From NCBI GenBank assembly GCA_026702845.1, contig JADCLS010000002.1, positions 310,001-374,000 on the forward strand: a DNA stretch of 64,000 bases. The letters are read 5' to 3'. The notes beneath the pieces were generated by a model, which saw nothing but the letters and a program-made list of their open reading frames with translations, did not search any database and was not told the origin of the DNA. Both the position numbers and the translations under genes were made by a program. Shown in pieces: positions 55,934 through 64,000 of this stretch (positions are counted from its first letter, which is position 1; every line of letters starts with the position of its first letter). The stretch is from Candidatus Heimdallarchaeota archaeon. GTDB taxonomy: Archaea > Asgardarchaeota > Heimdallarchaeia > Heimdallarchaeales > Kariarchaeaceae.

Positions 55934-56458
55934 TTACTCTTCATCTGGATCTATTTTTTCTTTCAGTTTTTTGAATAGAGATTTGCTCTTACCAATACCA
56001 CCTGAGATACCTGTACTGATAAAATTAGATGTTTGTTTAAGCTCTGTTTTCACAAAAGTACCAATAGCTGAATTATCAGCAAAGGTAGTTACATATTCAG
56101 TTAGCTCATTTAATTTTTCTGAAGAGTACTCACCACTTGTTTTGATACCTGATTTCACATTATCAAGTAAATCAATTGCTTTATCATCAATATCATGCTC
56201 TTTTACTTTACTGATGATACTATCTGTTATGGTAGCTGGTGTAACACCAAGGGGCAAAAGTGTATAGTTTAGAATAACAAATAATACAAGCATTGTAGGT
56301 CCAGTTACGGGTAGATCTGTCCATTCATCCCCCAATTTTTTTGCCAGATCTGACTCTACTCTTTGCTCCACCTCAGCTGCCTTATCATTGGGTAGGTTAC
56401 TCACAACCTCAGATAGTACATTATTCACTGCGAATTTCATTAATGTTCGTTTTGACAC
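55934..56458 (-). CDS. Uncharacterised 174-residue protein with one hydrophobic segment
   Basis: Unrecognised. A hydrophobic stretch occupies about residues 53-77 (TMLVLFVILNYTLLPLG); the rest is charged and helical. The tail ends in an acidic EKIDPDEE. It is convergent with the RAM-domain gene. Confidence 0.5.
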   Translation of the reverse strand: MSKRTLMKFAVNNVLSEVVSNLPNDKAAEVEQRVESDLAKKLGDEWTDLPVTGPTMLVLFVILNYTLLPLGVTPATITDSIISKVKEHDIDDKAIDLLDNVKSGIKTSGEYSSEKLNELTEYVTTFADNSAIGTFVKTELKQTSNFISTGISGGIGKSKSLFKKLKEKIDPDEE

Positions 56459-56598
56459 ATTGAAACACTTATCCTACATTAATATGAATACTTCTACTAA
56501 GAGCAACAAGATTGGAATAGAAACAAACAAAAAATGCAAATATCCATCTGAATGACCGAAGCTTTAATGTTCCACAGATTTTATCATTCGTTAGGTTT

Positions 56599-57324
56599 AT
56601 GTTAGATCGAATTTCAACTGGCGTAAAAAATCTAGATGAAGTCCTAGGTGGAGGGTATCCAAGAGAGAGAACCATCCTTATAGCAGGACCAGCAGGTGCA
56701 GGGAAATCAACTTTTGGACTGGCATTTCTCGTTGATGGTATATTACGAGCGGATGAACCTGGGATCTATATATCATTTGATGAAACGTTAGAAAATGTTC
56801 GTGCAGATGCACTGAGCTTTGGTTGGGATTTGAAAGATCTTGAGGAACAAAATATGCTTGCCATGGTTGATGGGTTCTCATTACGTGCTGGTATTGAATC
56901 ACCTGAGAAATATAAGATTGAGCTTGAGGTTGATGAGATGCTAAATCTATTGATTGACCTCATCGATAATATTGGTGCAGAACGAGTGGTAATAGATTCC
57001 ATAACAGCAATAGCCCTTGGACTGAATGAAGAACTGGTACAGAGAAAGGAAATTCTTAAACTAAGTGCCGTAATGAGTGCATTATCAACCACAACCTTAA
57101 TGGTTTCAGAGATGAAATCTGACTCTGAGATTTCTCGTTTTGGAATTGAAGAATTCATGGCTCAAGGAGTCATAGTACTCAAGTACCTCTTTAGTAAATC
57201 TGGAAGAAGAACACTGCAGGTAAGAAAGATGAGAGGAGTGGAACATAACATGAGTGAGATGCCTTATATCATGAATGCCTCAGGATTAGAAGTATTCCCA
57301 TACGAGGAATTGTATGATATATAA
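56599..57324 (+). CDS. KaiC-like RecA-family ATPase, single domain
   Basis: A 241-residue ATPase. It has STGVKNLDEVLGGGYPRERT, Walker A GPAGAGKST, an EE-type acidic centre near ISFDETLEN, Walker B RVVIDSITA and the late KYLFSKSGRRTLQVRKMRG. Archaeal single-KaiC proteins often take part in signalling or in regulation of motility. No partner is adjacent. Start at the first ATG. Confidence 0.88.
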   Translation: MLDRISTGVKNLDEVLGGGYPRERTILIAGPAGAGKSTFGLAFLVDGILRADEPGIYISFDETLENVRADALSFGWDLKDLEEQNMLAMVDGFSLRAGIESPEKYKIELEVDEMLNLLIDLIDNIGAERVVIDSITAIALGLNEELVQRKEILKLSAVMSALSTTTLMVSEMKSDSEISRFGIEEFMAQGVIVLKYLFSKSGRRTLQVRKMRGVEHNMSEMPYIMNASGLEVFPYEELYDI

Positions 57325-57409
57325 TTTAGAATTTCATGATAGAAATTGTGTACCATATCAATCTTTTTTTTAAATAGTATAATGATTAAAGAGTAGGAGT
57401 TGTATTAAC

Positions 57410-57631
57410 ATAGGAAACGTTAGATCTAAAGCCATAAAAAGAATTTCGAAGGACATCGTCATCTCATTTTATGATCAGCTTACAGATGATTTTGAGAATA
57501 ACAAAGAAGTAGTTGGTAGAGTAACAAATGTTCAAAGTAAATCTACCAGAAACAGAATTGCTGGATACGTTACAACCTTGATGGCCCAAATTAGAGATAG
57601 TAAGATCCAAACACTCGAAGAGCTTAGCTGA
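57410..57631 (+). CDS. rps17e: Small-subunit ribosomal protein S17e (eS17), apparent AUA start
   Basis: A 73-residue frame matching archaeal S17e throughout: GNVRSKAIKRISKDI, DDFENNKEVV, and RNRIAGYVTTL. Normal S17e starts MGNVR; the codon in the M position is ATA (57410). The only alternative in frame near the ribosome-binding site is ATT at 57404. GGAG lies ten bases before the ATA (57396-57399). A TATA box (TTTAAATA, 57370-57377) is upstream. No ATG, GTG or TTG is available in frame. It lies upstream of HMG-CoA reductase. Confidence 0.85.
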   Translation: MGNVRSKAIKRISKDIVISFYDQLTDDFENNKEVVGRVTNVQSKSTRNRIAGYVTTLMAQIRDSKIQTLEELS

Positions 57632-57708
57632 TTAGATATTCAAAGATTTTCTTTTAATGAACTGAAGAACAAGAGTATTTTTAAAACCAAGTGATAAATG
57701 TTAGAATT

Positions 57709-58956
57709 ATGGCATACACATCAGAACTATCAGGTTTTCATAAATTAAATTCTAACGAGAAGATTGCTAAAATAAAAGAAATGGTTGATCTTACTGAGGA
57801 AGAAATAAAAAATTTATCATCAACAGAACCACCAGTAACGATTGAGAATATTATCGGAATAATGACAATACCCCTTGGGGTTGCAACTAATTTTGTGGTG
57901 AATGGACAGGATAGATTAGTCACATATGCCGTAGAAGAGGCGAGTGTGGTGGCCGCAGCATCCAATGCAGCAAAAATTGCTCGAAAACATGGAGGATTCA
58001 AAACCACTAACACCGGTGCCATCATGATTGGACAGATCCAGATACTAAATGTTCTTAATCCTGAATTTGCAACACATGAAATAATCGCTAAGAAGGATGA
58101 AATAATTGCACTAGCTAACAAACAGGATCCCATACTGGTCAAATTTGGTGGAGGTGCAGTGGATCTCGAAACTAGAATTATCTCCACAGTCACTGGGGAA
58201 CAAATCATTGTGCATTTACATGTCAATACTTTGGATGCAATGGGAGCAAATGCTGTTAATACCATGGTAGAGGCTTGTGCATCCATGTTAGAGGAGATTA
58301 CAGGAGGAAATGTAAATCTACGTATACTATCAAATCTAGCAGATAGAAGGATTGTAAGAGCAAGAGCTGTTTTTGATGCAGAGATGCTTGGAGGGGCTGA
58401 AGTAGTAGAGGCAATAGTTGATGCGTGGGCATTTGCAGAAGCTGATCCATACAGGGCAGCGACCCATAATAAAGGAATTATGAATGCAATCTCTGCGATC
58501 ACCCTTGCCACTGCCAATGACTGGAGAGCAATCGAGGCAGGAGCACATGCCTATGCAGCAAGACATGGCTATTACTCGGCATTAACTACCTATGACATCG
58601 ATGAAGATGGAAACCTTGTTGGAACCATAGAGTTACCAATAGCTCTTGGAACTGTAGGTGGTGCCACAAAAGTACACCCTATCGCACAGACGTGCCTGAA
58701 GATCATGAATGTGAAAAATGCGATGGAATTGGCAGAAATTGTTGCCAGTGCAGGATTGGCACAGAACCTAGCAGCCCTGAGAGCATTGAGTGATGAGGGT
58801 ATACAGAAGGGACACATGAAATTACATGCCAAGAACCTTGCTGCATCGATTGATGGGATCACATCGGATCAAGCCGAGATAGTTGCTCAAAAGATGATTG
58901 AGGATGGCAAGATCCGAGCTGATTATGCCAGGGAAATATTTGAAACATTAAAATAA
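57709..58956 (+). CDS. HMG-CoA reductase, class II
   Basis: A 415-residue enzyme of the mevalonate pathway. Class II features are ENIIGIMTIPLGVATNFVV near the start, DAMGANAVNTMVEA, ATHNKGIMNAISA, GTVGGATKVHP, and the catalytic His in GHMKLHAKNLA. Class II enzymes occur in some bacteria and a few archaeal groups, Archaeoglobus and Asgard among them, in contrast to class I in most archaea. I start it at the ATG 57709, with TTTTTAAA about 25 bases upstream (leaderless); a longer GTG start at 57691 adds six residues. Confidence 0.92.
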   Translation: MAYTSELSGFHKLNSNEKIAKIKEMVDLTEEEIKNLSSTEPPVTIENIIGIMTIPLGVATNFVVNGQDRLVTYAVEEASVVAAASNAAKIARKHGGFKTTNTGAIMIGQIQILNVLNPEFATHEIIAKKDEIIALANKQDPILVKFGGGAVDLETRIISTVTGEQIIVHLHVNTLDAMGANAVNTMVEACASMLEEITGGNVNLRILSNLADRRIVRARAVFDAEMLGGAEVVEAIVDAWAFAEADPYRAATHNKGIMNAISAITLATANDWRAIEAGAHAYAARHGYYSALTTYDIDEDGNLVGTIELPIALGTVGGATKVHPIAQTCLKIMNVKNAMELAEIVASAGLAQNLAALRALSDEGIQKGHMKLHAKNLAASIDGITSDQAEIVAQKMIEDGKIRADYAREIFETLK

Positions 58957-59026
58957 TTATTCATGAGATCAAACTAAAATATGTGAAAAAAACATATTTT
59001 TAAATTCCTAAGAAAATGAATAAATT

Positions 59027-59866
59027 ATGAATCTAAAACAGATATCTATTGCGAGCATCGTTATCGCAATTATAGTTTTGGGAGGCATGTATGGTTATCT
59101 TTCAACTCAAGATAATGAAGAGAGGCTATTTATAGCTACTACAACCAGTGTGGACAATACAGGTCTTCTCCAGCTATTAATAACTGAATTTAGCAATATT
59201 TATGATATTAATGTGAGCGTTTCTGCAGTTGGATCAGGAACTGCAATCGAATATGGTCGCAATGGAGACGTTGATGCACTATTAGTTCATGCTCCAGATC
59301 TTGAACAGGAATTAGTTGATTCTGGTTATGCTATCAATCATACCACGTTGTGGTACAATTATTTCATAATTGCAGGACCTGTCAATGATCCTGCGAATAT
59401 CAGCCATGCAACATCAGCACAAGATGCATTTGACAGAATACGGGAAACTAGATCTCCATTCTACTCAAGAGGGGATAATTCTGGAACCCATCTAAAAGAA
59501 ATAAGTATATGGGATACTGTTCCCAATGCATCTATTGAAACAGATTGGTATTTCGAGACGGGTTCTGGTATGGGAGCTACTTTACTCATGGCAAATGAAC
59601 AAAATGGATATGTATTAACGGATCATGGAACCTTCACCTCCTACAAGGCAGATGATACAATTCCAAATTTGATTAGTCATTATAATGAAGATGATAGCCT
59701 TTACAATCCATATAGCTACATGATTATCTCACCCATGAAATATCCAGATCTTAATACAGAAAATGCAAAATTGTTCCTAGAATTTCTGCAATCAGACAAA
59801 GCTCTAGCAATCGTTCGAGGATTGAAAATTGGAGATACTCTCCTCTTTACACCTGTGGGAGAATAA
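59027..59866 (+). CDS. tupA: Tungstate-type ABC transporter substrate-binding protein
   Basis: A 279-residue extracytoplasmic binding protein. An uncleaved or signal-anchor N-terminal segment spans about residues 5-26. The TupA hallmark ATTTSVDNTGLLQ follows (residues 36-48), then SVSAVGSGTAIEYGRNGDVD and VHAPDLE. The permease starts one base after its stop. Tungstate is the likely ligand; molybdate or vanadate are alternatives. Tungsten enzymes are common in archaea. Confidence 0.88.
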   Translation: MNLKQISIASIVIAIIVLGGMYGYLSTQDNEERLFIATTTSVDNTGLLQLLITEFSNIYDINVSVSAVGSGTAIEYGRNGDVDALLVHAPDLEQELVDSGYAINHTTLWYNYFIIAGPVNDPANISHATSAQDAFDRIRETRSPFYSRGDNSGTHLKEISIWDTVPNASIETDWYFETGSGMGATLLMANEQNGYVLTDHGTFTSYKADDTIPNLISHYNEDDSLYNPYSYMIISPMKYPDLNTENAKLFLEFLQSDKALAIVRGLKIGDTLLFTPVGE

Positions 59867-59867
59867 T

Positions 59868-60542
59868 ATGGATCTATCAGAGAGTTTTCGTATATTATTT
59901 TCATCTAGAGAAGTCTGGGGTATAGTTGGTTTATCTCTAACCGTATCTCTTAGTGCAGTCCTGATCTCCTCTCTTGCAGGTGTACCTTTTGGATATCTTC
60001 TGAATAATTCTAGATTTAAAGGAAAACGTCTACTTATTGCGATAATTAATACTGGGATGGGACTACCTCCTGTACTCATTGGGCTAGTAGTTTACTTGTC
60101 TTTTACCAGAGCAGGACCGCTCGGGAGTATCAGAATTTTATTTACTCCATTTTCTATGATATTGGCCCAGATAATTCTTACACTCCCCATCGTGATTGGA
60201 GTGACAAGATCAACTCTTTCAGAGTTATCTACTGATTTGCCAGATACACTCCGTTCACTTGGAGCGACTGAGGATCAAATACAATTTGGATTACTACGAG
60301 AGGCAAGAGTTGGAATTCTTACTGGCATAACCCTAGCACTTGGAAGAGCTTTTGCTGAAGTGGGTGCTATCATGATAGTAGGGGGGAATATTCGTTATCA
60401 TACTAGAGTTTTGACGACTGCGATCATTACAGAAGTATCAAAAGGTGATGGTGAGATGGCTCTTGCTTTAGGTATTATACTAATCACTATAAGTTTCTTG
60501 CTGACTTCAATTTTGTCTTTATTACAGAACAAACAAAATTAA
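59868..60542 (+). CDS. tupB: Tungstate-type ABC transporter permease
   Basis: A 224-residue permease with five to six segments and the EAA-type loop (DLPDTLRSLGATEDQIQFGL). I place the start at 59868, where GGAG of the tupA end precedes ATG; a longer frame from 59829 overlaps tupA. The matching ATPase gene (tupC) does not follow. The next gene is convergent and unrelated. Confidence 0.87.
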   Translation: MDLSESFRILFSSREVWGIVGLSLTVSLSAVLISSLAGVPFGYLLNNSRFKGKRLLIAIINTGMGLPPVLIGLVVYLSFTRAGPLGSIRILFTPFSMILAQIILTLPIVIGVTRSTLSELSTDLPDTLRSLGATEDQIQFGLLREARVGILTGITLALGRAFAEVGAIMIVGGNIRYHTRVLTTAIITEVSKGDGEMALALGIILITISFLLTSILSLLQNKQN

Positions 60543-61072
60543 TGAAATGGGAAATCTTTCTCTCCGGCTGTAATTGCCTCTTCCAACCAATTCTCAAATG
60601 GAGCAATTGGACAGGTAAAGTTATCAGAATATGCACAAAATGGATTATAAGCGAGATTGAAGTCCAAGATAAATTTTCCTTCATCCTTTTCTAAGTCAAG
60701 ATATCTCCCAGCACCGTATGTCTCCCTACCAGATGTTTGATCACGGAAAGGTACAAAAAAATATCCAGGATGTTCTATGTTCTCATAGACATTTAATCTC
60801 GTGGTGGTGGAAGTAATGGGATGTAGGAATTCCAAATATCCGATTCGCATATACTCAGAAATACCCCCCGTTGAAAGCTCCATCTCGAGAGTTTCAATTT
60901 CATCATACTCTATAAGCTCAAGTTCAAATCGCCATGATTCATCGATTGGAAAGTACTCTAGCATTTGAAAGCGTTTTTTGATTTTGGGATCACCGATAGG
61001 AGATTGAGGATGGTTTTTGAGGAACCTGTCCTTCTCAAAGCGATGGTTTTCTATAGATTTTTTATAACTCAT
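60539..61072 (-). CDS. DUF1684 protein
   Basis: A 177-residue protein of the DUF1684 family. Diagnostic parts are NHPQSPI, YGAGRYLDLE, and DFNLAYNPFCAYSDNFTCPI followed by AP.ENWL. Function unknown; the two Cys and the conserved Asn/Tyr may form a binding site. Overlaps the tupB end by four bases, convergently. Confidence 0.82.
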   Translation of the reverse strand: MSYKKSIENHRFEKDRFLKNHPQSPIGDPKIKKRFQMLEYFPIDESWRFELELIEYDEIETLEMELSTGGISEYMRIGYLEFLHPITSTTTRLNVYENIEHPGYFFVPFRDQTSGRETYGAGRYLDLEKDEGKFILDFNLAYNPFCAYSDNFTCPIAPFENWLEEAITAGEKDFPFH

Positions 61073-61198
61073 ACATGAAAAGTGGATATTTTTATTTAAA
61101 TAATTTGGGTAGTAGAGATGATTTCTTACCTTCGATATTAATAATTATTCAATATATTATAGGAAGAATGAAATTCGTGCAAATTGAAGTAGGTATGT

Positions 61199-61981
61199 AT
61201 GGTAGAATTCAAGGCAAGAGATGCAACAAAGGTAGAGACAGATGAGAGGATTCAGTACCACCTCAAGGTAAAACCAGGAGATTTATCAGATATAGTTCTG
61301 ATGCCTGGAGATCCAAAAAGAGTACAGCATATAGTCGCTCAATGGGAGAGTCATAAAGAAGTTGCAAATTATAGGCAATTTGTCTCTGAAACTGGAATAT
61401 ACAAGGGGGCTGCAATCTCTGCAGTCTCTTCGGGTATTGGACCGGCTGCTTGCGAAATCGCCATGGCTGAACTAAAGAATGTAGACATTAAAACTATTAT
61501 TCGGGTTGGTAGTTGTGGTGCACTTCAACCAGAAATTGAACTTGGAGACTTGATCATTTCTGAAGCAGCTGTAAGATTAGAAGATACATCCAAACACTAT
61601 GTAATGCCAGAATTCCCTGCTTTTGCCTCGAGAGATGTGACTAATGCTCTTATCCAGGCTTGTGAGGAACAGAATATACCATATCATGTCGGAATAACTG
61701 CATCATCCTCATCATTTTATGTTGGACAAGGGAGAGCTGGATATAATGATTATCTTCCAAGTCATCGCAGCACCTTGGTTGAAGATCTGTCAAAAGCAGG
61801 TGTTTTGAATTTTGAGATGGAAGCATCATTGATGTTTATTCTTGGAACATTATATAAAATGAATGTTGGAGCTGTTTGTGCGGTATATGCTTCAAGGCCA
61901 AGAAATGAATTTGCTGTAAAAGGAGAGGATAAAGCAATTTTGGCAGCAAATGAGGCAGTTCGCATTCTATTAGGAGTTTAA
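61199..61981 (+). CDS. Uridine phosphorylase family nucleoside phosphorylase
   Basis: A 260-residue enzyme. The phosphate/nucleoside-binding motifs are LMPGDPKRV, SSGIGPAACEIAM, IIRVGSCGALQP and FEMEASLMFILG. The last is the ribose-binding Met-Glu region. YHLKVKPGD at the start is typical. It splits uridine to uracil and ribose-1-phosphate. With Upp it supports pyrimidine salvage. Confidence 0.9.
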   Translation: MVEFKARDATKVETDERIQYHLKVKPGDLSDIVLMPGDPKRVQHIVAQWESHKEVANYRQFVSETGIYKGAAISAVSSGIGPAACEIAMAELKNVDIKTIIRVGSCGALQPEIELGDLIISEAAVRLEDTSKHYVMPEFPAFASRDVTNALIQACEEQNIPYHVGITASSSSFYVGQGRAGYNDYLPSHRSTLVEDLSKAGVLNFEMEASLMFILGTLYKMNVGAVCAVYASRPRNEFAVKGEDKAILAANEAVRILLGV

Positions 61982-62457
61982 GATTTCCCAATAAAACCAA
62001 ATTTTCCAGTCAGAATGGCCAAGCCTAAGGTAAGAGTACCAATACTCCCCAGATCACCTGCAGGAACCTGAATCACTTTACTGGCTTTAGATAGATCCTT
62101 TCGTGATAAGCCAGGATCATTCGCTCCAAAGACAGCCACCCATCTCTTTCCTTTTAGTGATTCTAGTAAATCATTGGTTAAATTCTCCTTTCCATATGGA
62201 GGAGGAGCTACCATGAGGATCTCATCCGGTTGGAAAAGTTCAACGATATCGTTGATGTCTGAGAGTGCCATGAACCGAATATCATGTTGAATAGCTAGTT
62301 TCTGTGCTGCCGGTAGACCTCTGTGAGCTGCAGATCCCTGAGCATTAGTAATGATCACTGTTTTATACCCCATTCCAGCAGCAATTTTTACGAATTCTGT
62401 ACACCGAGAACTAGAAGATACATTGTGAAAGACTATGATTGGAAACATATACGACAA
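61978..62457 (-). CDS. SPOUT-like archaeal protein, COG4080-like
   Basis: A 159-residue alpha/beta protein. The pattern fits the trefoil-knot SPOUT methyltransferase type: PIIVFHNVSSSSRCTEFVKI at the start and late AVFGANDPGLSRKD plus QVPAGDLGSIGTLTLGLAIL. It is probably an S-adenosylmethionine-dependent RNA methyltransferase; the substrate is unknown. Convergent four-base overlap with uridine phosphorylase. Confidence 0.6.
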   Translation of the reverse strand: MSYMFPIIVFHNVSSSSRCTEFVKIAAGMGYKTVIITNAQGSAAHRGLPAAQKLAIQHDIRFMALSDINDIVELFQPDEILMVAPPPYGKENLTNDLLESLKGKRWVAVFGANDPGLSRKDLSKASKVIQVPAGDLGSIGTLTLGLAILTGKFGFIGKS

Positions 62458-62499
62458 GTTGAAAGTTTTTATAAATTGTTTCAGTTAGCTAGCTGTTTT

Positions 62500-62997
62500 T
62501 TACATAAATCTCTGGACTAGAGTAACTTCATTTGTATCCTCATTGAATGTAATTACATTAGCATTACGCAATTCATGGATAGTCTGTTTTACTTTGAGAC
62601 CTGGATAACCACTGGCCTTTACAAGCTCATCAAGATGATAGATATCCTTCTCCCCATGTAAAATAAATAGAATTCTGACATGAGCAGCTGCTGAGAACAC
62701 CTCACCCATAAGTACGAGATAAATATCAAGCAGTTGAAGAGCATCAATATCTTTTTTCTGATCCTTAGAAATATCTTCTAGTTTAGATACTGTATTCTCC
62801 AATTGATTTTCGATATGAGTGATTTTTGACTGTGCTTCTTCATATTTCTGTTTATAATGCTCTGATTCATTCTTTAGTGATTCAATCTGAGAGGAAAATT
62901 CTTGTTCTGTTTTTTGAGATTCTTTTTGTGCTTCTTCCCATAGTTTATCAAGAGAAAGCTTGAGATCAGAGTATTTCTTATTCAGTTCTTCCTTCAT
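62500..62997 (-). CDS. Coiled-coil protein with C-terminal winged helix
   Basis: A 165-residue protein. Residues 1-85 form a coiled coil. Residues about 90-160 resemble a winged helix-turn-helix: ILFILHGEKDIYHLDELVKA, SGYPGLKVKQTIHELRNANV, then strands ITFNEDTNEVTLV. Possibly a DNA-binding regulator. Separate from neighbours. Confidence 0.6.
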   Translation of the reverse strand: MKEELNKKYSDLKLSLDKLWEEAQKESQKTEQEFSSQIESLKNESEHYKQKYEEAQSKITHIENQLENTVSKLEDISKDQKKDIDALQLLDIYLVLMGEVFSAAAHVRILFILHGEKDIYHLDELVKASGYPGLKVKQTIHELRNANVITFNEDTNEVTLVQRFM

Positions 62998-63254
62998 GTA
63001 ATCATTTACTCTTTTGATATTGGGTTATTTAATATTATTAACGAATTATAGCTCTCTGCGAGAATCATATTATAAGTAAGCAGATGATCAACCAAAGTAT
63101 GAAAAATAACAAAAATTACATACATTTTAAACAATAAGATAAAAAAAATGTGAATATTCGGATAAAAGTTTATTTATAAATGTAAGATATATCGAAATAC
63201 GATTTTTCAATCGTAGGTTTAATAGGGAGTAAGAGCACTATTATGTAGAGTAAC

Positions 63255-64000
63255 TTGAAAATACATCCTGTAGCACTAATATTGTTGCTAGTATTACCAA
63301 TCCAACCCACAGAATCGGTGATTAATTTGACATTCTCACTGGATACTGAAACTTACTATGGTTATGAATTAGGTGCAACTGGAATTGTTTCCAGTTTAAT
63401 TGATGTATTATATAACAATCTTCTCCCTTCAAGATACGATGATATTCTAGATCTGGTAACAACAACTTTGCAGAGAATATGGGACGACAGGATTGAAATT
63501 AACGGATCAAAAAGAGCCTGTTGGTGTTCTGCACCTGATAGTGGCGAAATATATCCAGGTATAAAATACGGTTCAGCAGGAATATTACAGGTATTTCTGG
63601 AATTGTATGAATTAACCCTCAATAGGATTTGGTTAGAAAGAGCAGAGGAAATATATTCCAATCTTGCCAGTTTAGCTTTTAACAATTCGACCTATCCACA
63701 CTGGTCTTTGACATATGATGATGATAACGAGGGAAATAGCGTTACAAACATAAAATATGGTTCAGCGGGGATTCTTGAACAAGCCTTGAAGCTGTATAGA
63801 TTAACACAAAATCTCAACTATCTTGAGCATGCAGAGGGGATAATCAATTGGATGCGTTTCGTTAGCATAAACTATGAGGTAAAAGGTAACAATTATAGTG
63901 TTATTCCGTGGTTTTATAATCTAAATAATGAGGGTCAGGTGAAATTTGGAGCAAATTGGGGAATATCAGGAATGGCACCTCTGCTTTATGAGTTTGGAGT
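63255..64000 (+). CDS. Secreted LanC-like alpha/alpha-toroid protein (5' part; cut by window edge)
   Basis: An open frame from TTG 63255 to the window end. It begins with a signal peptide (KIHPVALILLLVLPIQPTES), then repeats of G-x-x-G helices: KYGSAGILQVFLELYELT and KYGSAGILEQALKLYRLT, then NWGISGMAPLLYEFG. This is the toroid pattern of LanC-like or glycoside-processing proteins, here exported. A CxC pair sits near residue 93 (ACWCSAP). A TATA-like TTATTTATAA (63169-63178) lies upstream. TTG start is uncertain. Confidence 0.7.
   Translation, partial: MKIHPVALILLLVLPIQPTESVINLTFSLDTETYYGYELGATGIVSSLIDVLYNNLLPSRYDDILDLVTTTLQRIWDDRIEINGSKRACWCSAPDSGEIYPGIKYGSAGILQVFLELYELTLNRIWLERAEEIYSNLASLAFNNSTYPHWSLTYDDDNEGNSVTNIKYGSAGILEQALKLYRLTQNLNYLEHAEGIINWMRFVSINYEVKGNNYSVIPWFYNLNNEGQVKFGANWGISGMAPLLYEFG

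Noticed and set aside
57738..58517. 259-codon minus-strand ORF opposite HMG-CoA reductase
   Set aside because: Antisense shadow: low-complexity Ser/Ala/Ile sequence, while the plus-strand frame has all HMG-CoA reductase motifs.

Overview
The window is archaeal and most likely from an Asgard lineage. Archaeal or eukaryote-type information genes are present: ribosomal proteins L44e and S17e, RNA polymerase subunit Rpo6 (RpoK/Rpb6) and an archaeal asparaginyl-tRNA synthetase. Lipid genes include a class II HMG-CoA reductase and a UbiA-family enzyme resembling DGGGP synthase. Promoters are often TATA boxes about 25-30 bases before an ATG, suggesting leaderless mRNAs. A Rab/Ras-like small GTPase with all five G motifs points to Asgard; the exact class cannot be told from this window. 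Base composition is AT-rich and even, genes are dense on both strands, and many convergent pairs overlap by 4-23 bases. I see no rRNA, CRISPR array, insertion sequence or prophage.

Layout. 1-12 kb: an EVE-like protein, an aldo/keto reductase, a three-gene FtsX/LolD-type ABC operon, an MFS transporter, a PadR-HAAS pair with clear operator repeats, and an RNB-family exoribonuclease. 12-22 kb: a DUF35 protein, a 54-residue CAWC zinc protein, an unusual fusion of a nuclease-fold-like domain to Rpo6, a heterodimeric ABC exporter, an amidohydrolase, an isocitrate/isopropylmalate-dehydrogenase-family enzyme, a TauE transporter and UDP-glucose dehydrogenase. 22-34 kb: an isovaleryl-CoA-dehydrogenase-like enzyme, a COG1340-like coiled-coil protein, AsnS, an AroD-AroE-like fusion that lacks key catalytic residues, a prepilin peptidase next to a membrane/toroid protein, an HMCES/YedK-like SRAP protein ending in a PCNA-binding motif, a Nudix hydrolase and a UbiA enzyme.

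34-47 kb: uracil phosphoribosyltransferase, the GTPase, L44e, a phosphoesterase, and a seven-gene MoxR/DUF58/DUF4350/DUF4129-like envelope operon. 46-53 kb: 3-hydroxyacyl-CoA dehydrogenase, two paralogous membrane proteins separated by a decayed copy of the dehydrogenase 3' end, several large membrane proteins and tRNA-Gln(UUG). 53-64 kb: an acyl-CoA thioesterase, a secreted two-repeat protein beside an archaeosortase, a KaiC-like ATPase, S17e with an apparent non-AUG start, HMG-CoA reductase, a TupA/TupB tungstate importer lacking its ATPase, uridine phosphorylase, and the start of a secreted LanC-like protein cut by the window edge.

Together the genes suggest a heterotrophic archaeon that handles acyl-CoA intermediates (acyl-CoA dehydrogenase, Hbd, thioesterase), salvages pyrimidines (Upp, uridine phosphorylase), makes isoprenoid lipids by the mevalonate route, imports tungstate or a similar oxyanion, and has an elaborate cell surface. 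No stretch over 300 bases lacks a gene once the small zinc-protein gene at 12691 is counted.
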